Numbered from the stretch's first letter, positions 1 through 6,658 are shown. The stretch: 9,724 nt of DNA from an uncultured Ruminococcus sp. (GCA_947174085.1 CAMWHN010000062.1:1-9724); one strand, 5' to 3'. Notes: generated from the letters alone by a model not told the origin. Numbers and translations: made by a program.

Positions 1-8
1 GTATTATA

Positions 9-2105
9 TTAAACTGTAAATAACAAATCTGTATAAGATGGAATAGGCCAGTCTTTTGCAGAAACATTAGTCTCTAATTCGTCTACTAACGCACGCAAAC
101 TTTGCATTGCAACAAATACATCACTACGGCAGAATTTTGCAGTTGCTTCTACGTTTTCAATACCCTGAGATGCAATAACTTTTTCATCAAGTGTTTTTAC
201 AGCTTCTGCAATGCTAGAAGTCAATGCAGATAATTTAGAAGCATAGCCGATTTCAAATGCATTGTCAATGCCTAATTCTTTTTTAGAAAGAGCTGTATCA
301 CAAATTTCTTTTGTAATTTTAATTGCCGCAGGAATAATCTGCTTTTTCGCCATATCCAGCATTGTGAGTGCTTCTATATTAATTACTTTTGCGTAGTTTT
401 CAAGTAAAATTTCTGTTCTGGATTCAATTTCAATTTTCGTATAGACTTTGAATTTTTCAAATACAGATACATATTCTGGTCTTGTATACAACGGGATTGC
501 GTCTACAGTAGAAACTAAATTCGGTAAATTTCTATTTTTTGCTTCTGCAAGCCATTCGTCAGAATATCCATTGCCATTGAAAATAATTTGCTTATGTTCT
601 TTGATAGTTTTCACAAGTAAATTTTTTAAAGCTTTATGGAAATTATCTGCTTTTTCTAATTCATCAGCAAATTGACAAAGTTCTTCTGCAACGATGGTAT
701 TCAAGATAGTATTTGTACAAGAAATAGAGTCTGCTGAACCTAACATTCTAAATTCAAATTTATTCCCTGTAAATGCAAACGGAGATGTTCTGTTTCTGTC
801 TGTTGTATCTCTTTTGAAATTTGGCAATGCGTCAACACCAATGTCAAATTCTGCCGTACTGGAAACATATTTTTTGCCATTTTCCAGTGCTTCTATTACT
901 TCTTCCAGTTCAGAACCAATAAACATAGAAACAATAGCCGGCGGTGCTTCATTTGCGCCTAAACGATGGTCATTTCCGGCAGATGCGGCACTTAGTCTTA
1001 ATAATGGTGCATATTCATGTACACCTTTGATAATCGCACACAAGAATGTTAAAAATTGCATATTTTTCTGTGGTGTGTCCCCTGGGTCTAATAAATTTTG
1101 TCCGTCATTAGATGACATAGACCAGTTATTATGCTTACCAGAACCGTTAATACCTGCAAAAGGCTTTTCATGTAGTAAACAAACTAAGCCATGTTTTAAT
1201 GCAATTTTTTTCATGAGTTCCATTGTTAGCTGATTATGGTCAGCAGCAATATTAGAAGTCGTAAATACTGGTGCAAGTTCATGCTGTGCCGGTGCAACTT
1301 CGTTATGTTTTGTTTTTGCATAAATACCAAGTTTCCAGAGTTCTTTATCTAAATCTTTCATGAAATCAGAAACTCTCTGCTTAATATTTCCAAAATAATG
1401 GTCTTCCAGTTCTTGACCCTTAGGAGGTTTCGCACCAAATAACGTACGTCCTGTAATAATTAAATCTTCACGCTGGTCATAATATTTTTTATCTACTAAG
1501 AAATATTCTTGTTCAGGGCCTACTGTTGTGACAACTCTGGTTGCTTTTTCATTGCCGAATAATTTTAAAATTCGTAATGCCTGTTCGCTGACAACTTCCA
1601 TAGAACGCAAAAGCGGTGTTTTCTTGTCAAGCACTTCTCCAGTATAAGAACAAAATGCGGTTGGAATATATAACGAATCATCTTTGATAAATGCGTCAGA
1701 AGTCGGATCCCATGTAGTATAGCCTCTTGCTTCAAAAGTCGCACGCAAACCGCCGGACGGGAAAGAAGAAGCATCTGGTTCACCTTTGATTAATTCTTTG
1801 CCGGAAAATTCCAGAATCACTCTGCCATGTGGTGCAGGACTGATAAAAGCATCATGTTTTTCTGCGGTGACACCTGTCATAGGCTGAAACCAATGTGTAA
1901 AATGTGTTGCACCTTTTTCTACAGCCCAATCTTTCATAGCATTAGCAACAACGTCCGCAATATCTGGGTCAAGTGCTATGCCAAATTGCTTTGTTTTTAC
2001 GACAGCCTTGTATGCATATTTTGGTAATCTTTCCTGCATAACAACATCATTGAAAACATTACAGCCGAAATATTCCGCTACGTTAGAATTTATCTGTTCA
2101 GACAT
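9..2105 (-). CDS. glnN: Glutamine synthetase type III (GlnN), full length
   Basis: This cytoplasmic enzyme makes glutamine from glutamate, ammonia and ATP. The 698-residue product is the usual length for type III synthetases, well above the ~450 of type I. Family motifs appear in order: FGxxxFN near residue 13, HWFQPMTG (71-78), GGLRATFEARGYTTWDPTS (about 118-136), the metal-binding GPEQEYF (196-202), KHNEVAPAQHE (266-276), KPFAGINGSGKHNNWS (314-329), NDHRLGANEAPPA (378-390) and RNRTSPFAFTGNKFEFR (437-453). I place the start at the ATG at 2105 (MSEQINSN) because a strong AAGGAGG lies at 2115-2121; an in-frame ATG at 2156 would add 17 unlike residues and lies inside the leader hairpin. The gene is monocistronic in this view, its stop being 9 bases from the window edge. 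Regulation is probably through the leader described separately. I see no missing active-site motif. The family assignment is very secure. Confidence 0.97.
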   Translation of the reverse strand: MSEQINSNVAEYFGCNVFNDVVMQERLPKYAYKAVVKTKQFGIALDPDIADVVANAMKDWAVEKGATHFTHWFQPMTGVTAEKHDAFISPAPHGRVILEFSGKELIKGEPDASSFPSGGLRATFEARGYTTWDPTSDAFIKDDSLYIPTAFCSYTGEVLDKKTPLLRSMEVVSEQALRILKLFGNEKATRVVTTVGPEQEYFLVDKKYYDQREDLIITGRTLFGAKPPKGQELEDHYFGNIKQRVSDFMKDLDKELWKLGIYAKTKHNEVAPAQHELAPVFTTSNIAADHNQLTMELMKKIALKHGLVCLLHEKPFAGINGSGKHNNWSMSSNDGQNLLDPGDTPQKNMQFLTFLCAIIKGVHEYAPLLRLSAASAGNDHRLGANEAPPAIVSMFIGSELEEVIEALENGKKYVSSTAEFDIGVDALPNFKRDTTDRNRTSPFAFTGNKFEFRMLGSADSISCTNTILNTIVAEELCQFADELEKADNFHKALKNLLVKTIKEHKQIIFNGNGYSDEWLAEAKNRNLPNLVSTVDAIPLYTRPEYVSVFEKFKVYTKIEIESRTEILLENYAKVINIEALTMLDMAKKQIIPAAIKITKEICDTALSKKELGIDNAFEIGYASKLSALTSSIAEAVKTLDEKVIASQGIENVEATAKFCRSDVFVAMQSLRALVDELETNVSAKDWPIPSYTDLLFTV

Positions 2106-2128
2106 AATAAAAAACCTCCTTGAAATCC

Positions 2129-2211
2129 AAAAAACACAATGACGTTTCGGACACACAGGGCAATCTTAGCATTATCTGCAAATTTACCTGTTCTATCCGA
2201 AACGCCATTGT
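2129..2211 (-). promoter_or_regulatory. glnN leader: long hairpin with terminator-like T tract (candidate attenuator)
   Basis: On the minus strand the arms ACAATGGCGTTTCGGA (2211-2196) and TCCGAAACGTCATTGT (2151-2136) pair over 16 positions with a single G-U wobble. Inside, ACAGG pairs with CCTGT, and the remaining sequence can continue as an imperfect stem capped by GCA-GATAA-TGC, so nearly the whole 76-base segment folds as one irregular hairpin. A G and six T residues (2134-2129) follow directly, as in an intrinsic terminator, and the glnN ribosome binding site (2115-2121) comes just after. The hairpin begins about 9 bases after the predicted transcription start. I cannot match it to a named riboswitch; an attenuator controlled by a protein or RNA is my inference. 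It could instead be a stabilising 5' hairpin or a small inverted-repeat insertion. Confidence 0.65.
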
Positions 2212-2226
2212 TTCGTTTACAGTATT

Positions 2227-2255
2227 ATCATACACCAGAAATCTTATTTTGTCAA
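2227..2255 (-). promoter_or_regulatory. glnN promoter (sigma-A type)
   Basis: On the minus strand, -35 TTGACA (2250-2255) and -10 TATGAT (2227-2232) are separated by exactly 17 bases, with a TG just upstream of the -10. Transcription should start near 2220, giving a leader of about 115 bases before the glnN start codon. A second TTGACA lies about 20 bases further upstream but has no matching -10. Confidence 0.85.
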
Positions 2256-2362
2256 GAGATTTCTTGAATTTTGTCAATTTAACAGAAATACATGCCTATA
2301 TTTTTAAAAAAACAAGGCATAAATCATAAATTATTTTTAAATTTTAATAGAAATGATAAAAA

Positions 2363-2391
2363 ACATAATTTTAAAATTTCGTGGCATACTA
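2363..2391 (+). promoter_or_regulatory. Candidate forespore-type (sigma-G-like) promoter of the ferritin-like gene
   Basis: ACATA (2363-2367) and CATACTA (2385-2391) are 17 bases apart. This fits the known sigma-G pattern GHATR-N17/18-CATNHTA with one mismatch in the -35. It can also be read as a sigma-E-like element (CATAATT, 14 bases, CATACT). No sigma-A promoter is evident near it. The same arrangement recurs upstream of the DUF1540 gene. Confidence 0.5.
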
Positions 2392-2430
2392 GTCTTGTAA
2401 AAAAATAAAATCAGAAAGGAGTATTTATTT

Positions 2431-2880
2431 ATGCAAAAAGAACCAAAATTTGAAAATCCAGTCGAAACAGTTTTAAATGGCTATTATAAAAATGCGTCTG
2501 TAGGTGCGGACAGCATTACTTGTTTATTAAATTCTGTACAAGACGAGAATTTCAGAAAAGAATTATTTCAGCAACGTGATTATTATGAACACCAAAAACA
2601 TGCCCTTACAGCACAAATGGCTAGTTTTTATCAACTGCCGAAAAATTCAGGAAAAATGGCAAAATTTTATACTCGCATGACGATTAGAATGCACCATTAT
2701 CATAATATGGACGTTCATGAATGTGCAAAACTCATGGCAGAGGGAACTAATATGGGTATGATTCAATTGCATCAGGTGATTAATCATAATCCAGAAATTC
2801 CCGATACAATTCGCCAGCAAGGAAAACAAATTTTGTCTCACGAGCGTGAGTATTTAGACCGAATTACGCCATATTTATAA
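2431..2880 (+). CDS. Ferritin-like helical-bundle protein, spore coat (CotF-like) type
   Basis: The 149-residue product has no signal peptide and reads as an all-helical protein of four segments: about 10-37, 38-67, 75-115 and 121-148, separated by short loops (LPKNSG; NHNPEIP). It is rich in His and Glu within helices (EHQKH at 53-57, HHYHNMDVHE at 88-97, HERE at 137-140), which is how metal-binding ferritin-like bundles and the CotF-like spore coat proteins look. The start is set by AGAAAGGAG about 8 bases upstream of the ATG. The short RIYIP gene follows 16 bases after its stop with its own AGGAGG, so the two probably form an operon. The upstream promoter resembles a forespore promoter, which supports a spore role by inference. 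I do not recognise a specific gene name; a non-sporulation ferritin-like function (iron or redox) is the alternative. Confidence 0.65.
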   Translation: MQKEPKFENPVETVLNGYYKNASVGADSITCLLNSVQDENFRKELFQQRDYYEHQKHALTAQMASFYQLPKNSGKMAKFYTRMTIRMHHYHNMDVHECAKLMAEGTNMGMIQLHQVINHNPEIPDTIRQQGKQILSHEREYLDRITPYL

Positions 2881-2896
2881 TCAGGAGGATTTTTTT

Positions 2897-3019
2897 ATGT
2901 TAAATGCCGAACCGCCAACCAGAATTTATATTCCACGGGAATCTAACAAAGAAAAAATTATGATGCTTTCACAAAGCAATGCTCCTGTTAGAATTTATAT
3001 CCCACAATCGTCCCAGTAA
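2897..3019 (+). CDS. 40-residue protein with duplicated RIYIP motif
   Basis: This small ORF has an AGGAGG at 2883-2888 and an ATG at 2897, 16 bases after the ferritin-like gene stops. The product is about 40 residues with two near-identical segments, TRIYIPRES (8-16) and VRIYIPQSS (31-39), joined by a short Lys/Glu/Met/Ser linker. No signal peptide or membrane segment is present. The stop codon lies between the arms of the downstream inverted repeat. The strong ribosome binding site, tight spacing and internal protein repeat argue that it is a real gene. I do not recognise the family. Position suggests co-expression with, and possibly binding to, the ferritin-like coat-type protein, but that is inference only. 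Confidence 0.7.
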   Translation: MLNAEPPTRIYIPRESNKEKIMMLSQSNAPVRIYIPQSSQ

Positions 3020-3028
3020 ATACTGGGA
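3011..3028 (+). terminator. Hairpin ending the ferritin-like/RIYIP operon
   Basis: TCCCAGTAAATACTGGGA is a perfect inverted repeat (6-8 bp stem) containing the TAA stop of the RIYIP gene. The following sequence is only moderately T-rich. Because the repeat is symmetric and sits between convergent genes, it may also act for the Fur-family gene on the other strand. Confidence 0.5.
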
Positions 3029-3042
3029 TTACTTAAGTTTAA

Positions 3043-3468
3043 TTAATTTTTATGATTTCTGCATGTTTCACAAATGCCATATAATACAGTTTTAGATTGG
3101 TCTATTTGAAATCCATGATGTTCTAAAATATGTAATTCTAATTCGCACAAATGTTCACAAGTCACATGATATAATCTTTCACATTGCATACATTTCAAAT
3201 GAAAATGTCGTTCACATGCTTTTTTATCTGTATGCGGAAGATATTCAAAACATGCACCTGTACGGCTGTCAATGGTATATTTTCTGATTGTTCCATCTGT
3301 GACAAGCTGGTCTAAATAGCGATAAATTGTAGCTGTCCCAATCGGCGTACCCTCTGCATTCATATGCATAGAAATTTCCTGTGCCGTGATATGCTTGCTT
3401 GGGTGAGAAGTTAAATATTGCAAAATTTTTTCTTTCTGTTTTGTTTTATAACTGCCGTTTTGTTTCAT
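3043..3468 (-). CDS. Fur-family metal-responsive transcriptional regulator
   Basis: Fur-family proteins are dimeric, metal-sensing DNA-binding regulators of metal uptake or oxidative stress genes. The 141-residue product has an N-terminal winged helix (about 8-66) with recognition helix GTATIYRYLDQLVTDGTI, and a C-terminal dimerisation/metal domain with HFHLKCMQC (88-96) and the second zinc-site pair CETC (133-136). The two CxxC pairs form the structural zinc site of the family. His88, His90 and the LELHILEHHG segment (110-119) probably form the regulatory site. Extra cysteines occur at 73, 85, 104 and 108. Sequence alone does not tell me whether it is Fur, Zur or PerR. AAGGAAA lies upstream of the ATG. 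The gap from the zinc-ribbon gene is only 60 bases and is largely filled by a terminator hairpin, with no good promoter visible. Confidence 0.9.
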   Translation of the reverse strand: MKQNGSYKTKQKEKILQYLTSHPSKHITAQEISMHMNAEGTPIGTATIYRYLDQLVTDGTIRKYTIDSRTGACFEYLPHTDKKACERHFHLKCMQCERLYHVTCEHLCELELHILEHHGFQIDQSKTVLYGICETCRNHKN

Positions 3469-3494
3469 GTTGCAAAATTTCCTTTCTTGAAAAT

Positions 3495-3521
3495 AAGCCC
3501 TCTGTCCTGAACAGAGGGCTT
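3495..3521 (-). terminator. Strong hairpin between the zinc-ribbon gene and the Fur-family gene
   Basis: An 11-bp perfect stem (3495-3505 with 3511-3521) and a five-base loop lie just after the zinc-ribbon stop codon. On the minus strand the stem is followed by TTATTTTC, and on the plus strand by a run of T, so it could terminate in either direction. It lies directly upstream of the Fur-family gene, which must therefore be read through it or start from a promoter I cannot see. Confidence 0.8.
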
Positions 3522-3528
3522 TTTGAAA

Positions 3529-3957
3529 TTAATACTTGACAGAATCTGCACTGAAAAAATCATCACTTTCTGTGTAGTAATCGCCGGAATCTAAAGAATT
3601 TAAATCTTCATCTTCGTCATCTTCCGGCAGTCTTGCACCGCAAACGCCACAGAATTGGAATTTTTCATTGACTTCAGAATCACATTTCGGGCAAACTTTA
3701 TAACCACGAATGCTATTCAGTTCAAAACGCATTTGTTTAATTCTGCGTCTTCTTGTGTCAACATCTTCACAAAGCACTTTCAGAACAGCAGGGTCTTCTT
3801 CTGGATTTTTGTAGTATTTTCTGCCAATATCAGCAAATACTTCAACAATACGCTCCTGTTCGTAGAGAATCTTACGTTTGAGATTGCTAACTTCTGTCGC
3901 ATTTTTTGCCTTTCCAGCAGCATTTGTAAATGCTTCCATAAAATTTGGCATAATCAT
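3529..3957 (-). CDS. Coiled-coil and zinc-ribbon protein, function unknown
   Basis: The 142-residue product has a highly charged helical region (about 16-85, probable coiled coil, with RRRRIKQMRFEL near 69-80), a compact zinc ribbon with CPKC (89-92) and CGVC (103-106), and a strongly acidic tail beginning PEDDEDED and rich in Asp, Ser and Tyr. There is no signal peptide or membrane segment, so it should be cytoplasmic. This arrangement occurs in many uncharacterised 'zinc ribbon domain-containing' Firmicute proteins; I know no specific role. The first ATG (3957) sits only four bases after TTAGGAG, while a second in-frame ATG (3951) is ten bases away, so the start is uncertain by two residues. 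It has its own strong promoter and a short leader containing an inverted repeat. Confidence 0.75.
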   Translation of the reverse strand: MIMPNFMEAFTNAAGKAKNATEVSNLKRKILYEQERIVEVFADIGRKYYKNPEEDPAVLKVLCEDVDTRRRRIKQMRFELNSIRGYKVCPKCDSEVNEKFQFCGVCGARLPEDDEDEDLNSLDSGDYYTESDDFFSADSVKY

Positions 3958-3975
3958 TCAGCTCCTAACTATAAT

Positions 3976-4002
3976 TTTCATACTCGGGTTCAGAGCATGA
4001 AA
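3976..4002 (-). promoter_or_regulatory. Inverted repeat in the leader of the zinc-ribbon gene
   Basis: TTTCAT-N-CTC and GAG-N-ATGAAA form an imperfect dyad (about 10 bp with one G-U pair on the minus strand, 7-base loop) between the predicted transcription start (~4015) and the ribosome binding site. It may be an RNA hairpin or a repressor operator; there is no T tract, so it is not a terminator. Confidence 0.4.
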
Positions 4003-4021
4003 TTTGATTTTTGTTACTATC

Positions 4022-4050
4022 ATTTTAACACAAATCACAAGAGTTGTCAA
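4022..4050 (-). promoter_or_regulatory. Promoter of the zinc-ribbon gene (sigma-A type)
   Basis: On the minus strand, TTGACA (4045-4050) and TAAAAT (4022-4027) are 17 bases apart. The leader before the gene is about 58 bases. This may also supply transcription of the downstream Fur-family gene by readthrough. Confidence 0.85.
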
Positions 4051-4184
4051 TAGTTTTTCAAAAAAATCTATCTTTTTTACAATTAGACTGAAATCAGCTT
4101 GCCTGAAAAGTTTTTTAAAATATAAATTTTTTTCAAAAAAAATAATTATTTTTTAGATAATATGCTATAAATTAGAGTAATATA
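4051..4184. other. AT-rich divergent intergenic spacer
   Basis: The 300-base gap between the zinc-ribbon gene and the transglutaminase-like gene holds the two divergent promoters listed separately. The stretch between them is extremely AT-rich with A and T runs. I see no ORF with a ribosome binding site, no RNA gene and no clear repeat in it. Confidence 0.6.
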
Positions 4185-4213
4185 TTGACGGATTTTTTAA
4201 AATATAGTATAAT
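4185..4213 (+). promoter_or_regulatory. Promoter of the dockerin/transglutaminase-like gene
   Basis: TTGACG (4185-4190) and TATAAT (4208-4213) are 17 bases apart. The short leader includes a T8-CG-A6 near-palindrome (about 4231-4246) whose A arm runs into the AAGGAGA ribosome binding site (4245-4251); weak pairing there could partly mask it. Confidence 0.85.
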
Positions 4214-4257
4214 AAATTGCAAAGAATCGGTTTTTTTTCGAAAAAAGGAGAATTTGC

Positions 4258-5589
4258 ATGAGTTATAAAAAATACTGTTTAATAGCAATACTAATTGCAG
4301 TTATGGGAATATTCTCCCATGTAAGTACCGTACATGCAGAAGAACAAAAATTTATGCGTCCGTCAGATTATATGCTACAAGACGAAAATGGAATTTATTG
4401 TATGAATGGTGATACTAGATTCACAGGAAAATTTAGTTTAGAGCCAAATTATACACTTGGTGATGTAGCAACAAATAACATAGTTAATTCTGAAGATGCT
4501 ACTAAAGTTTTAGAAGCCTCTGCACAGGCAGGCGCAGGCATATTCACAACAGAAAATTTTATTGCACAAGAAAACGAACTTGACAAAGAACAGGTATTGT
4601 TATTGGCTGATGTAAATCAAGACGGTGTAATTAATGCCGCTGATGCATCTGAAATTTTGATATATTCTGCAAATTCTGGTACGGGAAAGCAAGTAAATCC
4701 ATTAGGATTTGCGTTTTATTATGCTGATGAAAACGGCTATTTGCAAACAGGATTTATTACAGATACAGAAAATAATCAAGTATATTATGCAAATCAAGAT
4801 TATACACTTGCGACAGGTTGGCTGAATTTAGATAATAAGCAATATTATTTTAATAACAATGCCGTTTTACAGACTGGTTTGCAGGTGATTGACGGGAAAA
4901 AATATTATTTTTCTCCGGAAGATTATTCTATGCAAACAGGAGTGATTACACTAAGAGATGCGAGATATTATTTTGACGAAAATGGTGTATTAACGAAAAA
5001 AGAATATTTTATTGACACAACAATTCGGGAATTGTTAGATAATGCAGAATTAACACCCGGAAAACGTGAAATTACAGTTTATGACCGGCAATATCCTGAA
5101 AAAGGCGAACCAGTAGAATTTACAATTAAATTATCTGATAATGATTATAAAATTATTGAAAAATTTGCGTCTGAAAATTTTACACCAGAAATGACAATTT
5201 CTGAATGCTTATATGAAACATGGTGGTGGATTCATTGCAATGTAGATTATGCTTATGTTGGTGACAAATGGAATGAAATTTGTAATATCTCTTATCCAGA
5301 CGCTGTTTTTCAGCATAAATTAGGACAGTGTGTCCAGTATAACGGCGCAATGGCGGCTGTATTAGCTTATTACGGCTTTGATGTCTATATGGTCAAAGGC
5401 TGGACAAATCCGCCTAAGAATACGACACAGCATTATTGGACAGAAGTTATGCTAAATGACACAAGATATTATGTAGAAACTGGAAATCAAGGGAAAAATG
5501 GTGATTATTGGCAATATTTCTTTGTAGATGCTGATACAGTAAGTTATACGCAAAAAAATGATATGAGTAGTAGTGTAGACGAAGAATAA
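4258..5589 (+). CDS. Secreted dockerin/cell-wall-binding-repeat protein with transglutaminase-like domain
   Basis: The 443-residue product starts with a signal peptide (hydrophobic core 8-20, probable cleavage after VHA at 27). Residues 67-140 hold dockerin-like calcium repeats: the second, ADVNQDGVINAADA (117-130), is canonical, whereas the first, GDVATNNIVNSEDA (68-81), has lost the N and D ligand pattern, and the two lie about 49 residues apart. Residues 150-250 carry about five aromatic/glycine cell-wall-binding-type repeats (YYF..., LQTG). The C-terminal ~130 residues are a transglutaminase/protease-like fold with LGQCVQYNGAMAA (Cys358) and HYWTEV (His392). The third catalytic position reads VETGN (Glu407) where family members usually have Asp. 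It should be anchored to the cell surface or to cohesins; cross-linking or peptidase activity is inferred. AAGGAGA precedes the ATG. Confidence 0.85.
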   Translation: MSYKKYCLIAILIAVMGIFSHVSTVHAEEQKFMRPSDYMLQDENGIYCMNGDTRFTGKFSLEPNYTLGDVATNNIVNSEDATKVLEASAQAGAGIFTTENFIAQENELDKEQVLLLADVNQDGVINAADASEILIYSANSGTGKQVNPLGFAFYYADENGYLQTGFITDTENNQVYYANQDYTLATGWLNLDNKQYYFNNNAVLQTGLQVIDGKKYYFSPEDYSMQTGVITLRDARYYFDENGVLTKKEYFIDTTIRELLDNAELTPGKREITVYDRQYPEKGEPVEFTIKLSDNDYKIIEKFASENFTPEMTISECLYETWWWIHCNVDYAYVGDKWNEICNISYPDAVFQHKLGQCVQYNGAMAAVLAYYGFDVYMVKGWTNPPKNTTQHYWTEVMLNDTRYYVETGNQGKNGDYWQYFFVDADTVSYTQKNDMSSSVDEE

Positions 5590-5598
5590 TTAAAAATT

Positions 5599-5628
5599 AA
5601 GCTGTATCAAATAATTTTGATACAGCTT
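5599..5628. terminator. Bidirectional terminator between the convergent dockerin genes
   Basis: AAGCTGTATCAAA and TTTGATACAGCTT form a 13-bp perfect stem with a TAAT loop. The minus strand is followed by TAATTTTTAATTATT, a better T tract than on the plus strand. It lies 9 bases after one stop and 6 bases from the other, so it most likely serves both genes. Confidence 0.85.
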
Positions 5629-5634
5629 AGCTAT

Positions 5635-6417
5635 TTAATTTAATTCAAGCAAACCAACAACACATTCCATAATACTTAAAGAATCCATAGCATCTACAAT
5701 GCCGTTCTGATTAATATCACAAGTTTTTATTTGCAAAGATGTAAAACTATCTTTTCCCAGAACAACTCTGGTAGTATAAACCACATCGGCAATGTCAATT
5801 TTCCCGTCAAGTGTTGCATCGCCTTGCAATGCTTCTTCGTCTTCTAAGACCTGAATATAGCCGTTTGTGAAATTAACAGTGCCATCTGTTGTATAATGTG
5901 TTTTAGTGCCATAATTATACCAAACATGATTTTTTTCTTGATTAAGGGGAGATTGTGTTAAATAATTAATATAATATATATCATCTGGTTGTGCAGTTTC
6001 CGGAATTTTGACAATGGCTAGCAGAATATTAGAAGTTTCATCATAGAAATACGGCTCATTTTGCGCCCATGTTACCCATGCATAATTCATTCTGTCTGGA
6101 CTGGAAACACAGGACATTTCAAGATTCAGCATTTCACCATAAGCTTGTGCCTGTGTATTTTCAGTGATAAATTCAAAACAGCAGTTTTCATCAGTTTCTA
6201 AACCAAATTCAATGGAATTTAGATTTTCAGTTTGTTTCAAACGGATAAATACAGGAACTTCATAATTAGAACTTTCCAGTTGGTGCATCGTAACAGATAC
6301 TTGGTCAATAGAAACTGCAACATCTGGTTTTACTGCTGATACAGAAAGGGAAGCACAGGATAAACTGTTAAATATCATACTAGTTGCAAGTGCTAATTTA
6401 AATAATTTTTTTAGCAT
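5635..6417 (-). CDS. Secreted cohesin-like domain protein with C-terminal dockerin
   Basis: The 260-residue product has an N-terminal signal peptide (hydrophobic 7-25, probable cleavage after SVSA near 28; a Cys at 21 lacks a good lipobox). Residues about 33-190 look like a cohesin-type beta sandwich, beginning VAVSIDQVSVTM, then YEVPVFIRL, NLNSIEFGLE and an aromatic-rich YAWVTWAQNEPYFY. The C-terminal 60 residues form a complete dockerin: GDATLDGKIDIADV (199-212) and CDINQNGIVDAMD (233-245), each with the D-x-N/T-x-D/N-G pattern and following helix. In cellulosomal bacteria, cohesins on one protein hold dockerins of others, so this could be a small adaptor scaffoldin. AAAGGAGA precedes the ATG, and a TTGCAA/TAGAAT promoter lies upstream. 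The cohesin call rests on fold-like pattern only; a different carbohydrate-binding sandwich is possible. Confidence 0.75.
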   Translation of the reverse strand: MLKKLFKLALATSMIFNSLSCASLSVSAVKPDVAVSIDQVSVTMHQLESSNYEVPVFIRLKQTENLNSIEFGLETDENCCFEFITENTQAQAYGEMLNLEMSCVSSPDRMNYAWVTWAQNEPYFYDETSNILLAIVKIPETAQPDDIYYINYLTQSPLNQEKNHVWYNYGTKTHYTTDGTVNFTNGYIQVLEDEEALQGDATLDGKIDIADVVYTTRVVLGKDSFTSLQIKTCDINQNGIVDAMDSLSIMECVVGLLELN

Positions 6418-6459
6418 AATAAATCTCCTTTTTCGTTTTTTAGTAATTCACTTATTTTT

Positions 6460-6488
6460 ATTCTAACATATTTTTTGTAGAATTGCAA
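6460..6488 (-). promoter_or_regulatory. Promoter of the cohesin-like/dockerin gene
   Basis: On the minus strand, TTGCAA (6483-6488) and TAGAAT (6460-6465) are 17 bases apart, giving a leader of about 35 bases before the start codon. Confidence 0.7.
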
Positions 6489-6588
6489 GCCTTTTTTGCA
6501 TTTTTACAAATACTGTGTGATAAAATTTTAAAATATTTCCAGAAATTATAATATTTTGTAATTTATTAGCTTGTGAAACAAAATAAAT

Positions 6589-6617
6589 TTGACAAAAATT
6601 TAGAAATATGTTATAAT
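6589..6617 (+). promoter_or_regulatory. Promoter of the FNT-family transporter gene
   Basis: TTGACA (6589-6594) and TATAAT (6612-6617), both perfect, are separated by 17 bases. The leader is about 35 bases and very AT-rich. Confidence 0.9.
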
Positions 6618-6658
6618 TAAGTAAATTTTTAATTATTATTTAAAAAGAGGGTATTTTT

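Noticed and set aside
694..1233. 179-codon open frame on the plus strand inside glnN
   Set aside because: Antisense shadow of a highly conserved gene, with no ribosome binding site and no recognisable protein features.
2106..2156. Upstream extension of glnN to an ATG at 2156 (17 extra residues)
   Set aside because: It has no ribosome binding site, would start inside the leader hairpin, and the added residues do not resemble type III synthetases; AAGGAGG at 2115-2121 fixes the start at 2105.
2292..2320. ATGCCT/AGGCAT inverted repeat upstream of the ferritin-like gene
   Set aside because: Only 6 bp with a 17-base loop, no T tract after it, and in very AT-rich DNA; could be an operator but nothing supports it.
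4051..4184. Possible small RNA in the AT-rich spacer
   Set aside because: Only A and T runs, no stable hairpin with T tract and no internal promoter-terminator pair.
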